Assembly: GCA_009781515.1 (NCBI GenBank)
Contig: WQXY01000012.1
Coordinates: forward strand, 1-59,158
Source of the DNA: Oscillospiraceae bacterium
GTDB lineage: Bacteria; Bacillota; Clostridia; Oscillospirales; Oscillospiraceae
Length of the DNA stretch: 59,158 nucleotides
Direction of reading: 5' to 3'
Below, one piece after another: positions 45,116-54,033 of the stretch; position 1 is the stretch's first letter, and each line of letters opens with the position of its first letter. The position numbers and the translations under genes are program-made. The notes below the pieces were generated by a model. That model made no database searches and was not told where the DNA came from. It worked only from the letters and a program-made list of their open reading frames with translations.

Positions 45116-46517
45116 CAACACGAAAATCCGTACGAGATTTGCACCGAGCCCGACAGGTTACATGCATGTCGGTGGCTTGCGTACTGCACTTTACGCTTTC
45201 CTGATTGCGAAAAAAAGTGGTGGTACGTTCATTTTGCGTATAGAAGATACAGACCAAACCCGATTTGTTGAGGGTGCGACAGAAATAATCATTAAGACGC
45301 TTGAAACCGCAGGGCTAAAATATGACGAGGGCCCCGGTATCGGCGGACCCGTGGGACCATATGTGCAAAGCGAGCGTAAGGAGCTGTACAGACCATATGC
45401 CGAGGAGCTGTGCGAAAAAGATGCCGCATACTATTGTCTTTGCGAGGCGGAAGAATGCTCATGCAGAGAGCTTCGGTATGAGGAAGCCAAGCAAAGAGCA
45501 GCTGCGGGAGAGTCGTTTGCAATTCGCATGAAAGCCCCGAGAGACGGTGAAACAAAGTTTGTGGATGTTGTCTATGGAGAGGTTGTTGTGCAAAATAAGG
45601 AGCTCGACGATATGGTGCTGCTTAAACGTGACGGTATGCCGACATATAACTTTGCAAATGTAATAGATGATCATTTAATGGGCATAACACATGTTATCAG
45701 AGGTTCGGAATATATCAGCTCCGCACCTAAGTATAACCTGCTCTATCAGGCATTCGGTTGGGAAATACCGACATACATAACAGTTTCGCTTATTATGCGT
45801 GATGCGACGCATAAACTTTCCAAACGCCATGGCGACCCGACCTATGACGACTTGCTAAATGACGGTTATCTGCCTGATGCGGTGCTCAATTATGTGGCGC
45901 TTCTCGGTTGGAGTCCCGGAGGCGAGCAGGAATTTTTTACACTCGGTGAGCTGCTTGAAGTGTTTGATGTAAGCGGAATATCGAAATCTCCGGCAATATT
46001 CGACATAGAAAAGCTAAACCACTTCAACAGTGAGTATATCCGCAAGCTGACGTCCGAGGAGTTTGAAAAAATTGCAGCGCCATACATAAAAAGCGTGATA
46101 AAAAATGAAAGTATTTCAATCTCTGCGGTTGCAAAAATTTTGCAGGCACGTTGTGTTAAGCTCAGTGACATTCCCGAAAAGATTGATTTCTTTGAAACAC
46201 TTGTTGATTATGATACGGAATTATTTGTGCATCAAAAGTCAAAAACAGACAAAACTATAGCTTTTGACATGCTGAGCGCCGCAAAAGCTGCGTTTGAAAA
46301 GCTGCCCGACTGGACAAATGATGAAGTTCACGATATACTTATAGAGACGGCTGAAAAGCTTGGTGTAAAAAATGCAACATTAATGTGGCCTGTGAGGATA
46401 GCAACAGCAGGCAAGGCTGTGACACCGGGCGGTGCTGTTGAAATATGCAACATACTCGGTCGAAATGAAACACTTCGCCGTATTGAAGCAGGAATAGAAA
46501 AACTAAGGAGCAATTAA
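45108..46517 (+). CDS. gltX: Glutamyl-tRNA synthetase
   Basis: 469 residues. Class I signature RFAPSPTGYMHVGGLRTALY in the first 35 residues and KLSKRHG near the middle, with RIEDTDQTRFV and VLNYVALLGWSPGG. It charges tRNA-Glu, possibly also tRNA-Gln ahead of an amidotransferase. It overlaps the acyl-CoA ligase gene by 8 bases and is followed with no gap by the next gene. No T-box leader precedes it. Confidence 0.96.
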   Translation: MNNNTKIRTRFAPSPTGYMHVGGLRTALYAFLIAKKSGGTFILRIEDTDQTRFVEGATEIIIKTLETAGLKYDEGPGIGGPVGPYVQSERKELYRPYAEELCEKDAAYYCLCEAEECSCRELRYEEAKQRAAAGESFAIRMKAPRDGETKFVDVVYGEVVVQNKELDDMVLLKRDGMPTYNFANVIDDHLMGITHVIRGSEYISSAPKYNLLYQAFGWEIPTYITVSLIMRDATHKLSKRHGDPTYDDLLNDGYLPDAVLNYVALLGWSPGGEQEFFTLGELLEVFDVSGISKSPAIFDIEKLNHFNSEYIRKLTSEEFEKIAAPYIKSVIKNESISISAVAKILQARCVKLSDIPEKIDFFETLVDYDTELFVHQKSKTDKTIAFDMLSAAKAAFEKLPDWTNDEVHDILIETAEKLGVKNATLMWPVRIATAGKAVTPGGAVEICNILGRNETLRRIEAGIEKLRSN

Positions 46518-47186
46518 ATGAGTAACATAACAAAAAACCTCTTTTTAGCTCTCACATTTTTATGTGTGATTGCTTTGGTTGTTTTTTGCATCCAACTCAT
46601 TGTTATTAACAGTGGTGTAGAGCCAAGGCAACCCGATGAAATTATTTCAGGTGACGGTCCTCCCGACGGACAGGGAAATGAAAACCCCGGAGGTAGTGAA
46701 AGCCCCGGAGGTAGTGAAAATCCCGGCGGCGGTGATAATGAGCCACCGACCACCCGTCCTCCTCCTCAAGGAGAGCGCCGAGAAATAATGTTAGATGCCA
46801 ATAACACACTTGTTATTTATGCAAGAACTGAAACATTCGGCTTTACAAACAATGACCTTGACTGGAAGTTTAACTATACGGGCGGAGGAAATGCAGGGCT
46901 TGAGATAAGATTTGAGTTACTTTCGCTAAATATAAATGTTGACGCAGAAATGATGCTCAACAGGCATACAAACAGTACGGGGGCTGAATATAGGGGTGAG
47001 CAGTCGATACAAGGCTCGCCTGTCAGAGGGTATTTTGTCACCTTGAACGAAGCCGGCGTCACATATGAAGCATGGCTGCACCAATTAGAGGGCAGCGACC
47101 TTGCAGTAGCGTTCATAATAAACTATAGCACCAACGAACAAAGAGATGCCTTGTACGAGGTGCTAAGTTCAATTGATATTGACTAA
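46518..47186 (+). CDS. Membrane-anchored protein of unknown function
   Basis: 222 residues. One N-terminal membrane helix (about 8-30, LFLALTFLCVIALVVFCIQLIVI), a Gly/Pro-rich linker (about 36-88) with repeated ENPGGSESPGG-type units, and an outer alpha/beta domain (about 90-222) starting REIMLDANNTLVIYARTE and ending YEVLSSIDID. I do not recognise a family. AAGGAG is inside the end of gltX, so it is co-translated. Its end overlaps the convergent ybaB stop by four bases. Confidence 0.65.
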   Translation: MSNITKNLFLALTFLCVIALVVFCIQLIVINSGVEPRQPDEIISGDGPPDGQGNENPGGSESPGGSENPGGGDNEPPTTRPPPQGERREIMLDANNTLVIYARTETFGFTNNDLDWKFNYTGGGNAGLEIRFELLSLNINVDAEMMLNRHTNSTGAEYRGEQSIQGSPVRGYFVTLNEAGVTYEAWLHQLEGSDLAVAFIINYSTNEQRDALYEVLSSIDID

Positions 47187-47533
47187 AATCCTAAGTTTAA
47201 CCCGCCTGTGAGTTTTGACATGGAGTCGGAGCGGCTTGTTTCTTCCTTGCGCAGAGCTTCGTTTACCGCTGCGACAATTAGGTCTTGCAGCATTTCAACA
47301 TCAGCAGGGTCAACCGCATCAGGCTCAATGGTCAGTGCTTCAAGCTCGCGTTTGCCCGTCACAACTGCGGTAACAGCACCGCCGCCCGATTGTGCGCTAT
47401 AAGTTTTATTTTCCATTTCGGCCTGCATTTGAAGCAGGTCTTCTTGCATTTTTTGTGCCTGCTTAATCATGTTCATGTTCATTCCGCCGCCGCCAAAGCC
47501 GCCACTGCGAAAACCGCCTTTGTTCTTACCCAA
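47183..47533 (-). CDS. ybaB: YbaB/EbfC nucleoid-associated protein
   Basis: 116 residues from a TTG start with AGGGGGA upstream. A Gly-rich N-terminus (GGFRSGGFGGGGMNMN) precedes the typical MIKQAQKMQEDLLQMQAEME helix and the GAVTAVVTGKRELEALTIEP strands. It is a small dimeric DNA-binding protein. It follows dnaX by 17 bases, the normal Bacillota order, but the usual third gene, recR, is missing here. Confidence 0.92.
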   Translation of the reverse strand: MGKNKGGFRSGGFGGGGMNMNMIKQAQKMQEDLLQMQAEMENKTYSAQSGGGAVTAVVTGKRELEALTIEPDAVDPADVEMLQDLIVAAVNEALRKEETSRSDSMSKLTGGLNLGF

Positions 47534-47550
47534 TTTAATATCCCCCTATG

Positions 47551-48741
47551 TTATTCAAATTTTACAATGTCAAATGCACTCAGCTTATCAAGAGAGCTGC
47601 TTTTCGCATCTTCTGCGGACTTGTTATTGACCGCTTCGGTCAGCGCGTTGCCCGAGGTAGCGGGCTTGTTTTCTTCAATACACATTTTTATAAGGCACAT
47701 TTCAAGTGTAAGCCTTGAAATGCCACCACGCGACAAACTGAATAATGCATCCTTAGACACACTGAGGCAGTATAAAAGCCGTTCGGTGGTAAATGTTTTT
47801 GACAAGTCGGAAAGCTCTTTTCGGGATATTCCCGTGCCAATAAGAGCGCTGTCGGGTGACAGACTGACAACAAGCATGTCGCGGAAAAACCCGACAAGCT
47901 CACTGAGCAGCGCTGCCATGTCTTTGCCGTCGGCATATAAGCTGCCGAGTATATCGAGTATGATGCTAATGTCGCTCTTGGCAACTGCTTTTACCATACC
48001 GAGCAGTTCATCTTCCCCTGCAAGACCTATGGTATCAAGCACATGCACCAAATCGATTTTTTTGTCACAGGCACACTGGTCAAGCAGTGATATTCCGTCA
48101 CGCATCGACCCGTCTGCAAGAATTGAAAGTTTTTCTGCCGCTTCTTGTGTTAAGTCCTGCTTTTCGCTTGCTGCAATTTTTAAGAGCCGCTTTGAAATCT
48201 CGCCTGCAGGCAATCTCTTAAATGAAAATTTCTGACATCTCGACAGTATGGTAGCAGGCACTTTATGCAGCTCTGTTGTGGCGAGTATAAAAACGATATG
48301 CTCGGGCGGTTCTTCAAGAATTTTCAAAAGTGCATTAAAGGCAGGTGTTGAGAGCATATGCACCTCATCGACGATATACACACGCTTGCGGACACTGGCA
48401 GGTGAGTAGATTGCCTCGTCACGCATTGCCCGAACATCGTCAACGCCGTTGTTTGAAGCCGCATCAAGCTCTAAAACATCAAGAATGCTGCCGTCCTCTA
48501 TTCCTATGCAGGAAATGCACTTATTGCAGGGGTTGCCGTCTTCGGGTTGCAAACAGTTGACGGCGCGCGAGAGGATTTTTGCACATGTTGTTTTCCCCGT
48601 GCCGCGTGTGCCGACAAACAAATATGCATGAGAGAGTCTGTTTGCGACTATCTGCCTGCGAAGAGTTTCGGTGATATGCTCTTGCCCTGCAACATCACTA
48701 AAGCTTCGTGGTCTGTATTTTCTGTATAACGCCTGATACAT
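47551..48741 (-). CDS. dnaX: DNA polymerase III subunit gamma/tau, short form
   Basis: 396 residues from ATG at 48741 with GGAGG 11 bases upstream; longer frames run into the SRP RNA and are not used. MYQALYRKYRPRSFSDVAGQ, Walker A GTRGTGKTTCAKILSRAVN, a four-Cys zinc module (CLQ...CNKCISC), VYIVDEVHML and ATTELHKVPATILSRCQ are all typical. It is the clamp-loader ATPase. It stops near the end of domain III with only a short tail, so the tau-specific C-terminal domains are absent or very reduced. Confidence 0.93.
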   Translation of the reverse strand: MYQALYRKYRPRSFSDVAGQEHITETLRRQIVANRLSHAYLFVGTRGTGKTTCAKILSRAVNCLQPEDGNPCNKCISCIGIEDGSILDVLELDAASNNGVDDVRAMRDEAIYSPASVRKRVYIVDEVHMLSTPAFNALLKILEEPPEHIVFILATTELHKVPATILSRCQKFSFKRLPAGEISKRLLKIAASEKQDLTQEAAEKLSILADGSMRDGISLLDQCACDKKIDLVHVLDTIGLAGEDELLGMVKAVAKSDISIILDILGSLYADGKDMAALLSELVGFFRDMLVVSLSPDSALIGTGISRKELSDLSKTFTTERLLYCLSVSKDALFSLSRGGISRLTLEMCLIKMCIEENKPATSGNALTEAVNNKSAEDAKSSSLDKLSAFDIVKFE

Positions 48742-48764
48742 AAAAACTCTATCCTCCGTTTTGT

Positions 48765-49041
48765 GAAAGACCGTACACCGATCTTTGAAAATATGATATG
48801 CCCGCTGACCTGACAGCCGGCTCAAAACCGGCTCCCTCGCGGCACACGAGAGGTTTCGCTTAATGCTGCTCGGTTCCCCGCCTGACATGGTTCGCAAATT
48901 CACGTTGCGCGAGACCGGTCCGTCAACGCTGCTTATCAGGAGCTGACAACACATCATAAGTCCGAGAACCGGAATTCATCCCTGCTGTAGCGGATTGCAG
49001 GTTACAGGGCACCGCTAACTCCCCGATTAGTACGGTCTTTC
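48765..49041 (-). ncRNA. ffs: Signal recognition particle RNA, large bacterial type
   Basis: The ends pair as GTACGGTCTTTC with GAAAGACCGTAC. Near the 5' end (about 48985-49020) the Alu domain has GTGCCCTGTAACCTGC and CTACAGCAGGG, as in Bacillus scRNA. Domain IV has ACCATGTCAGG, a CGG-GGAA-CCG hairpin, then GAGCAGCATTAAG, the Ffh-binding site with a GGAA tetraloop. At about 277 bases it is the long form typical of Bacillota. It sits just upstream of dnaX in the same direction, the usual place. Ends are approximate. Confidence 0.93.
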
Positions 49042-49102
49042 AAAAATAATATACTACACTCATAGGTTTTTATCAATACTACTTTCAGTTCATGTGTATA
49101 TG

Positions 49103-49111
49103 TGGTATAAT
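49103..49111 (+). promoter_or_regulatory. Extended -10 box, leaderless start of the deacetylase
   Basis: TGG followed by TATAAT (49106-49111) forms an extended -10 element. Exactly seven bases separate it from the ATG at 49119, so transcription should start at or one base before the start codon. The -35 region (TTTCAG at 49083) is weak. Confidence 0.6.
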
Positions 49112-49118
49112 TACGACC

Positions 49119-50273
49119 ATGAAGAAAAAATTGCTTGCTTTAATACTTTTGATATGTATGTCCGCTTTCGTTATGCCCCTCGTGAGCACGGCAGAAACAC
49201 CCGAACTTGCCGAGGCTGTGCGTGCAGACGGAATGTTTTTTGTCGACGGCAAGAATGTAAAGCTTCGGGCATATGAAATAGAAGAGAACATCTATGTAAA
49301 CCTGTTTGAAGTTGCGCTCGCATTAAACGATACGGAAAAGCAATATTCATTGGCATGGAGAATGGGCGGGCAGGCACTTCGTATCATAGGCGGTATGCAA
49401 TACAGGGCTATTGCAGTCAGCCTTGCAAGAGCAAATATCAACCGTTCTGACGCGATACAAACGAAAACAGCTGTTTTTTTGTTTAATGAAGAAATAGAGG
49501 TTACATCATACAAGGTAGGAACTGACACATACTTCAACCTTAAAGAATTTGCAAAAGCAATGGACTTTAATATCGTCACATGCCCCGAAGAAGGCTCTGT
49601 CGAGCTTGTCACAGGTATGCCCTACGAAGAAGATTTGATTATCAGACGAAATATTGACCCCGAACTGCCAATGGTTGCTCTGACATTTGACGACGGGCCT
49701 GTGAAATACACAGACCAGATACTTGATATATTGGAACGTCACGATGCTGTCGCCACATTTTATGTTATAGGAAGTCAAGTAAACACATGGAAAGACACTA
49801 TGCTCAGAGCGGTTGAAATGGGATGTGAAATAGGAAACCATACAATGAACCACAGAAACCTGCGAAAACAAAATGACGACGGTATCCGCAGGCAGATTGT
49901 CGATGCAAATGACGCGATAGAAGCAATCACGGGAGTTAAACCGTTGACTATGAGACCTCCGTGGGGTGAAATGAACGACACCTCCAGAGCTGCTATGGGG
50001 TGGCTTGGAATGCCAATCGTAACATGGTCGATAGACCCGCTCGATTGGCTTACAAAAGACGCATACACAACCCATTCAAGGGTTATGGAAGCTGTAAGGG
50101 ACGGCGACATAATTTTGCTCCATGACACACATTCATCAACAGTTACAGCAACATCTCTGATAGTATCCTCTTTATTAAACAGAGGATATCAGTTGGTCAC
50201 GGTTTCGGAGCTTTTCCACTTCAAGGAAGTAGACCCTGTAGCGGGGCGTACATATACCGCAGTAAGAGGATAG
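49119..50273 (+). CDS. Polysaccharide deacetylase with N-terminal copper amine oxidase-like domain
   Basis: 384 residues from ATG at 49119. Signal peptide 1-23. A domain like the copper amine oxidase N-terminal fold (about 30-160) is suggested by GMFFVDGKNVKLRAYEIEENIYVNLFEVALALND, cited by position 32-65. The NodB deacetylase domain (about 180-365) has VALTFDDGP with the metal Asp, GNHTMNHRNL with two His ligands, RPPWGE, and ILLHDTHSS. It should remove acetyl groups from peptidoglycan or another surface glycan. It has no Shine-Dalgarno and is likely leaderless. Confidence 0.9.
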   Translation: MKKKLLALILLICMSAFVMPLVSTAETPELAEAVRADGMFFVDGKNVKLRAYEIEENIYVNLFEVALALNDTEKQYSLAWRMGGQALRIIGGMQYRAIAVSLARANINRSDAIQTKTAVFLFNEEIEVTSYKVGTDTYFNLKEFAKAMDFNIVTCPEEGSVELVTGMPYEEDLIIRRNIDPELPMVALTFDDGPVKYTDQILDILERHDAVATFYVIGSQVNTWKDTMLRAVEMGCEIGNHTMNHRNLRKQNDDGIRRQIVDANDAIEAITGVKPLTMRPPWGEMNDTSRAAMGWLGMPIVTWSIDPLDWLTKDAYTTHSRVMEAVRDGDIILLHDTHSSTVTATSLIVSSLLNRGYQLVTVSELFHFKEVDPVAGRTYTAVRG

Positions 50274-50274
50274 T

Positions 50275-50303
50275 TTGACAACAATATAATTATATGTTAC
50301 CAT
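50275..50303 (+). promoter_or_regulatory. rpsO-pnp promoter
   Basis: TTGACA (50275-50280), 17-bp spacer, TACCAT (50298-50303), directly after the deacetylase stop codon. Confidence 0.55.
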
Positions 50304-50309
50304 TGGCAG

Positions 50310-50417
50310 TCCATGAGCTTAGTTTCGGGATAAAGCTTCTTTTCCGCCCGATACTCAGCCGTTGGAAGTAAAGTCGGAGTTTTTCTCCGGCATAGTGAAA
50401 AGAAAGGTTTATTTATC
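50310..50417 (+). promoter_or_regulatory. rpsO leader, possible S15 autoregulatory structure
   Basis: About 108 untranslated bases precede rpsO. CGGAG-TTTTT-CTCCG (50375-50389) is nested inside GCCG/CGGC (50358/50388), close to the Shine-Dalgarno GAAAGG. S15 is known to regulate its own mRNA in several bacteria; that this leader does so is inference. Confidence 0.4.
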
Positions 50418-50684
50418 ATGATTACCAAAGAACAAAAAGGATCAGTTATTGAAAACAACCGCACACACGAAACAGACACAGGCTCACCGGAAGTACAAAT
50501 AGCAATTCTCACAGAACGCATTAAACAGCTTACCGAACATTTGAAAGTGCACAAAAAAGACAAACACAGTGAATTGGGACTTCTCAAAATGGTCGGACGC
50601 CGCCGCAGTTTGCTCGACTATTTAATGAACAAAGACATTGAACGCTATAGAGCATGTATCGCAAAGTTAGGTATCAGAAAGTAA
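50418..50684 (+). CDS. rpsO: 30S ribosomal protein S15
   Basis: 88 residues, the normal length. [38 protein letters not shown] and [18 protein letters not shown] are diagnostic, cited as residues 12-50 and 60-78. It binds 16S rRNA early in small-subunit assembly. The order rpsO-pnp is conserved. Confidence 0.97.
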   Translation: MITKEQKGSVIENNRTHETDTGSPEVQIAILTERIKQLTEHLKVHKKDKHSELGLLKMVGRRRSLLDYLMNKDIERYRACIAKLGIRK

Positions 50685-50693
50685 AAGGTTATC

Positions 50694-50724
50694 AAAGCCG
50701 GGCTGAAAAGTTCAGTTCGGCTTT
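50694..50724 (+). terminator. Hairpin between rpsO and pnp
   Basis: AAAGCCGGGCTGAA pairs with TTCAGTTCGGCTTT (14 bp with two G-U pairs), loop AAG. Only a weak T run follows. It may be an attenuator or an RNase III processing site, as in other rpsO-pnp operons. Confidence 0.6.
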
Positions 50725-50778
50725 GTTATGCTGTATGAAAAAGACGGAAAAGAAGAAGTAGAAAGAGAGAAAATTCAG

Positions 50779-52890
50779 ATGATTATCACAAAAAGAGAGT
50801 TCAACAATGTAAAAAAGTTTAGCATGGAGTTTGCAGGGCGCCCGCTTACCTTGGAAACAGGCAAATTGGCTGAGCTTAGCAACGCGTCGATATTGGTGCG
50901 TTATGGTGAAACAGTGGTACTTGTTGCTGTTACGGCGTCACCGCGCCCGCGCGACGGTATTGACTTTTTCCCGTTATCGGTAGACTTTGAAGAAAAACTG
51001 TATGCAGTCGGCAGAATTCCCGGCGGATATCTGCGCCGTGAGGGCAGACCGGCAGAGCGTGCGGTACTTGCAGGACGTATGATAGACAGACCGATGCGTC
51101 CGTTATTCCCCGACGACCTACGCAACGACGTAGCGATAACATGTACAATTTTAGCAGTTGACCACGACTGCTCACCGGAAATTGCTGCAATGGTCGGAGC
51201 ATCAGCCGCCGTTTCAATATCCGACATTCCCTTTAACGGCCCGATTGGCGGAGTAGGTCTCGGACTTATTGACGGTCAGTTTATTATTAACCCGACAACA
51301 CAACAGCGTGACGTTACCGAAATGTTCTGCACAATAGCATCAACAGAAAATAAGGTTGTTATGATTGAAGCTGCAGGCAGAGAAATTCCGGACGATATCA
51401 TGCTCGAGGGTATAAAAACAGCACATGAAGCAATTCAGCCTGTCATTGCACTGATTAAGCAAATGGTCGCAGAGATTGGCAAGCCCAAATTTGAATATGC
51501 AAAGTCATCTTTTAACGAAGAGCTTTTCGGCAAAATCGTAGACAGATATTTTGGTGATGTGCAGCATGCCCTTGATACAGACGACAAAAACGTCCGTGAA
51601 GACCGCTATAATGCAGTGACATCACGCATGATAGCCGACTTAGGCGGAGAGTATCCCGAAATTAATGACCAGCTTGAAGAAATCACATATAAAATCCAAA
51701 AGAAGGTTGTTAAAAACTGGCTGCTGCAAGGAAAACGTGTTGACGGCAGAGCAATGAATGAAATTCGCCCGCTTGCATCAGAGGTAGGTCTTCTTCCTCA
51801 GGTGCACGGTTCGGGTCTCTTTACAAGAGGGCAAACACAGGTTCTCTCTATAGCAACACTCGGCACTGTATCAAATGTTCAAAAGCTTGATACAATCTAC
51901 GAAGAAGAAACAAAACGTTACATGCACCACTACAACTTCCCGTCATTTTCCGTCGGTGAAGCACGCGGTGTCCGCAGCACAACACGCCGTGAGCAAGGTC
52001 ACGGAGCGCTTGCGGAAAAGGCATTGGAACCTGTGCTTCCGGGCATTGACGAATTCCCATATGCAATTCGTGTAGTATCAGAGGTTCTCTCGTCAAACGG
52101 CTCAACCTCTCAAGGTGCGATTTGCGGCTCAACACTTGCTCTTATGGATGCAGGTGTGCCGATTAAAGCTCCTGTTGCAGGTATTTCATGCGGTCTTATT
52201 TCCGACGGTGGCAATTGGACAACATTTATTGACATTCAAGGTGTTGAAGACTTCCACGGCGAAATGGACTTTAAGGTCGGCGGAACAAAAAAAGGCATTA
52301 CCGCCATTCAAATGGACCTTAAAAACGACGGTTTGACCATGGAAATCATCAAGTCTGCGTTTGATATGTGCCGTGAAGCACGTATTCAAATTCTCGACGA
52401 AATAATGCTGCCGGTTATTTCCGAGCCGCGCTCAGAATTAGCACCGACAGCACCTAAGATGATTATGATGAAAATTCATCCCGACAAAATCAGAGAAGTC
52501 ATTGGCAGCGGCGGTAAAGTCATTCAAAAAATCTGTGCAGACACCGGAGCCAAGGTTGATATTGAAGATGACGGCAGTATTTACATTGCATCGCCGGATA
52601 TCGAAGCCTGCCGCAGTGCTAAGAAAATGATTGACGACATAGTTTTTGTGCCGGAAATCGGTAAAAACTACTATGGTAAGGTCGTAAGGGTTATTCCGAT
52701 TGGTGCGTTTGTTGAGCTTGTGCCAGGAAAAGACGGCATGGTTCATATATCAAAGCTTGAAAACCGCCGTGTGGAAAAAGTCGAAGATGTCCTCAATGAG
52801 GGCGACATGACATGGGTAAAGGTCATGGAAATTGACGACCGTGGCCGTATAAATCTTTCGAGAAAAGATGCTATGCCCTTTCCCGATTAA
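50779..52890 (+). CDS. pnp: Polynucleotide phosphorylase
   Basis: 703 residues from ATG at 50779, giving the usual family length; an ATG at 50728 adds an unrelated acidic stretch. Two RNase PH domains (FSMEFAGRPLTLETGKLAELSNAS at about 15-38, and GLFTRGQTQVLSIATLGT in the second), then KH (IREVIGSGGKVIQKICADTGAK) and S1 (GKVVRVIPIGAFVELVPGKDGMVHIS) domains, cited by motif. It degrades RNA 3' to 5' with phosphate as a degradosome component. Confidence 0.95.
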   Translation: MIITKREFNNVKKFSMEFAGRPLTLETGKLAELSNASILVRYGETVVLVAVTASPRPRDGIDFFPLSVDFEEKLYAVGRIPGGYLRREGRPAERAVLAGRMIDRPMRPLFPDDLRNDVAITCTILAVDHDCSPEIAAMVGASAAVSISDIPFNGPIGGVGLGLIDGQFIINPTTQQRDVTEMFCTIASTENKVVMIEAAGREIPDDIMLEGIKTAHEAIQPVIALIKQMVAEIGKPKFEYAKSSFNEELFGKIVDRYFGDVQHALDTDDKNVREDRYNAVTSRMIADLGGEYPEINDQLEEITYKIQKKVVKNWLLQGKRVDGRAMNEIRPLASEVGLLPQVHGSGLFTRGQTQVLSIATLGTVSNVQKLDTIYEEETKRYMHHYNFPSFSVGEARGVRSTTRREQGHGALAEKALEPVLPGIDEFPYAIRVVSEVLSSNGSTSQGAICGSTLALMDAGVPIKAPVAGISCGLISDGGNWTTFIDIQGVEDFHGEMDFKVGGTKKGITAIQMDLKNDGLTMEIIKSAFDMCREARIQILDEIMLPVISEPRSELAPTAPKMIMMKIHPDKIREVIGSGGKVIQKICADTGAKVDIEDDGSIYIASPDIEACRSAKKMIDDIVFVPEIGKNYYGKVVRVIPIGAFVELVPGKDGMVHISKLENRRVEKVEDVLNEGDMTWVKVMEIDDRGRINLSRKDAMPFPD

Positions 52891-52895
52891 TTCAA

Positions 52896-53711
52896 TTACG
52901 TCTTCTTTCGGATAGGAGCCATAACGCGGAGCACATAGTTGTCAAAATCACCCACGCATGTTTCATTAAGAGGATATTCCTCATAGATATACCCGCATAT
53001 TTCATAACCGTTATCATCTATATAGGAAATAAATTTATCATATAAATCACGCGTATCACCATACCCGCAGCGCTTGTAGCATACGGCATACAGCGAGGCG
53101 GGTTTCTTGTCGCAGCCGTCAGGGTTATAGAAGAAAAACCTGTCGGGTTCGTAAAAAATCCCCTGCCTGATATTATCTTCCGAATGAATAGCCCATACAG
53201 GATAATTCAAATCCAAGCTTTCGTTTTCAGAGCTCATTTTTTGATAGAAGTCCAAAAATGCATCATAGAACATTCTCTCGCCACTATAATCATTAAGATC
53301 GCCTAAAATTATTGCTTCCGCCGGCAACTGACAAATAACAACCTTGCTGTCGTCTATATTTTTGACGGAGCGTATCATTTTCCTAAGTGTGTGAAGCAGC
53401 TTGCGCGCACGGTTCCATTCATCAATTTTGGCATCGATTTCAACTATTTGCTGCGCAAGAACTTCCTCGGAAAGCTCCGGTGTCCGATTGTTTTTAAGCT
53501 CCCTAATTTCCTCAAGTGACATTCCGAGTTGCTGTAATGAACGAATAACACTAACGGAAAGAAGCTGATTTGCTGAGTAATAACGGTAGTTATTTTCTCT
53601 GCGCGATACAGGGGGAAGCAAATCTATACGGTCGTAATGAAGTAATGTGTCTCTGGTAGTGCGTGCATATTTTGCAAACTCACTAATGGAAAATAGCCCG
53701 TTTTCAGTCAT
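52896..53711 (-). CDS. MerR-family regulator with effector-binding domain
   Basis: 271 residues. MerR helix-turn-helix at about 6-75: FSISEFAKYARTTRDTLLHYDRIDLL then YRYYSANQL and LGMSLEEIRELKNNR. A coiled-coil linker (about 80-115) leads to a GyrI-like effector domain (about 130-268) with VWAIHSEDN, RFFFYNPDG and GYEICGYIYEEYPLNE. This design is that of BmrR-type activators that sense drugs or metabolites. GGGAGAGG lies upstream of ATG. A promoter with a 19-bp spacer points away from it at 53884. Confidence 0.9.
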   Translation of the reverse strand: MTENGLFSISEFAKYARTTRDTLLHYDRIDLLPPVSRRENNYRYYSANQLLSVSVIRSLQQLGMSLEEIRELKNNRTPELSEEVLAQQIVEIDAKIDEWNRARKLLHTLRKMIRSVKNIDDSKVVICQLPAEAIILGDLNDYSGERMFYDAFLDFYQKMSSENESLDLNYPVWAIHSEDNIRQGIFYEPDRFFFYNPDGCDKKPASLYAVCYKRCGYGDTRDLYDKFISYIDDNGYEICGYIYEEYPLNETCVGDFDNYVLRVMAPIRKKT

Positions 53712-53883
53712 AATGCGCCTCTCCCTTTTGTATTTTTTCTGCTATTTTATCATGTAGTGTTGCCCTGCACAACAGATAGACATGATATTATATGTTCAAA
53801 AAACTGTGTGCAATGATGAATAAATACTGCTAAATCACCATATAAGCTGAAAAATCGCAAATAAATATTTTTTTGAAACGCTA

Positions 53884-53914
53884 TTGACACGTGAGTTACA
53901 CAACAGTTTACTAT
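53884..53914 (+). promoter_or_regulatory. Candidate MerR-regulated promoter with 19-bp spacer
   Basis: Perfect TTGACA (53884-53889) and TACTAT (53909-53914) are separated by 19 bp. A 19-bp spacer is the mark of promoters that MerR-family activators realign. It lies divergent to the MerR gene, in the expected position. Confidence 0.55.
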
Positions 53915-53923
53915 TCACCTTAG

Positions 53924-53988
53924 ATAGAGTTTCTACACAAACTCTATGAAGAAAAAGAAAGGTGATGTTGAGTATGATTGCGTTATAA
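53924..53988 (+). other. Leader hairpin and very short open frames after the MerR-type promoter
   Basis: ATAGAGTTT-CTACAC-AAACTCTAT forms a hairpin at the predicted 5' end of the transcript. GAAAGGTGATG then precedes a four-codon frame (ATG at 53974, TAA at 53986). Another frame from 53946 (MKKKKGDVEYDCV...) runs 33 codons into the antitoxin gene. No full gene is present; this may be a scar of a lost target gene. Confidence 0.4.
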
Positions 53989-54033
53989 ATACACATTTTA
54001 TGCAAAAATATTATTCAAAGGAAGGTGTTTGTA

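Noticed and set aside
48742-48957. An N-terminal extension of DnaX
   Set aside because: The added codons run through the SRP RNA, and the conserved start MYQALYRKYRP has its own GGAGG.
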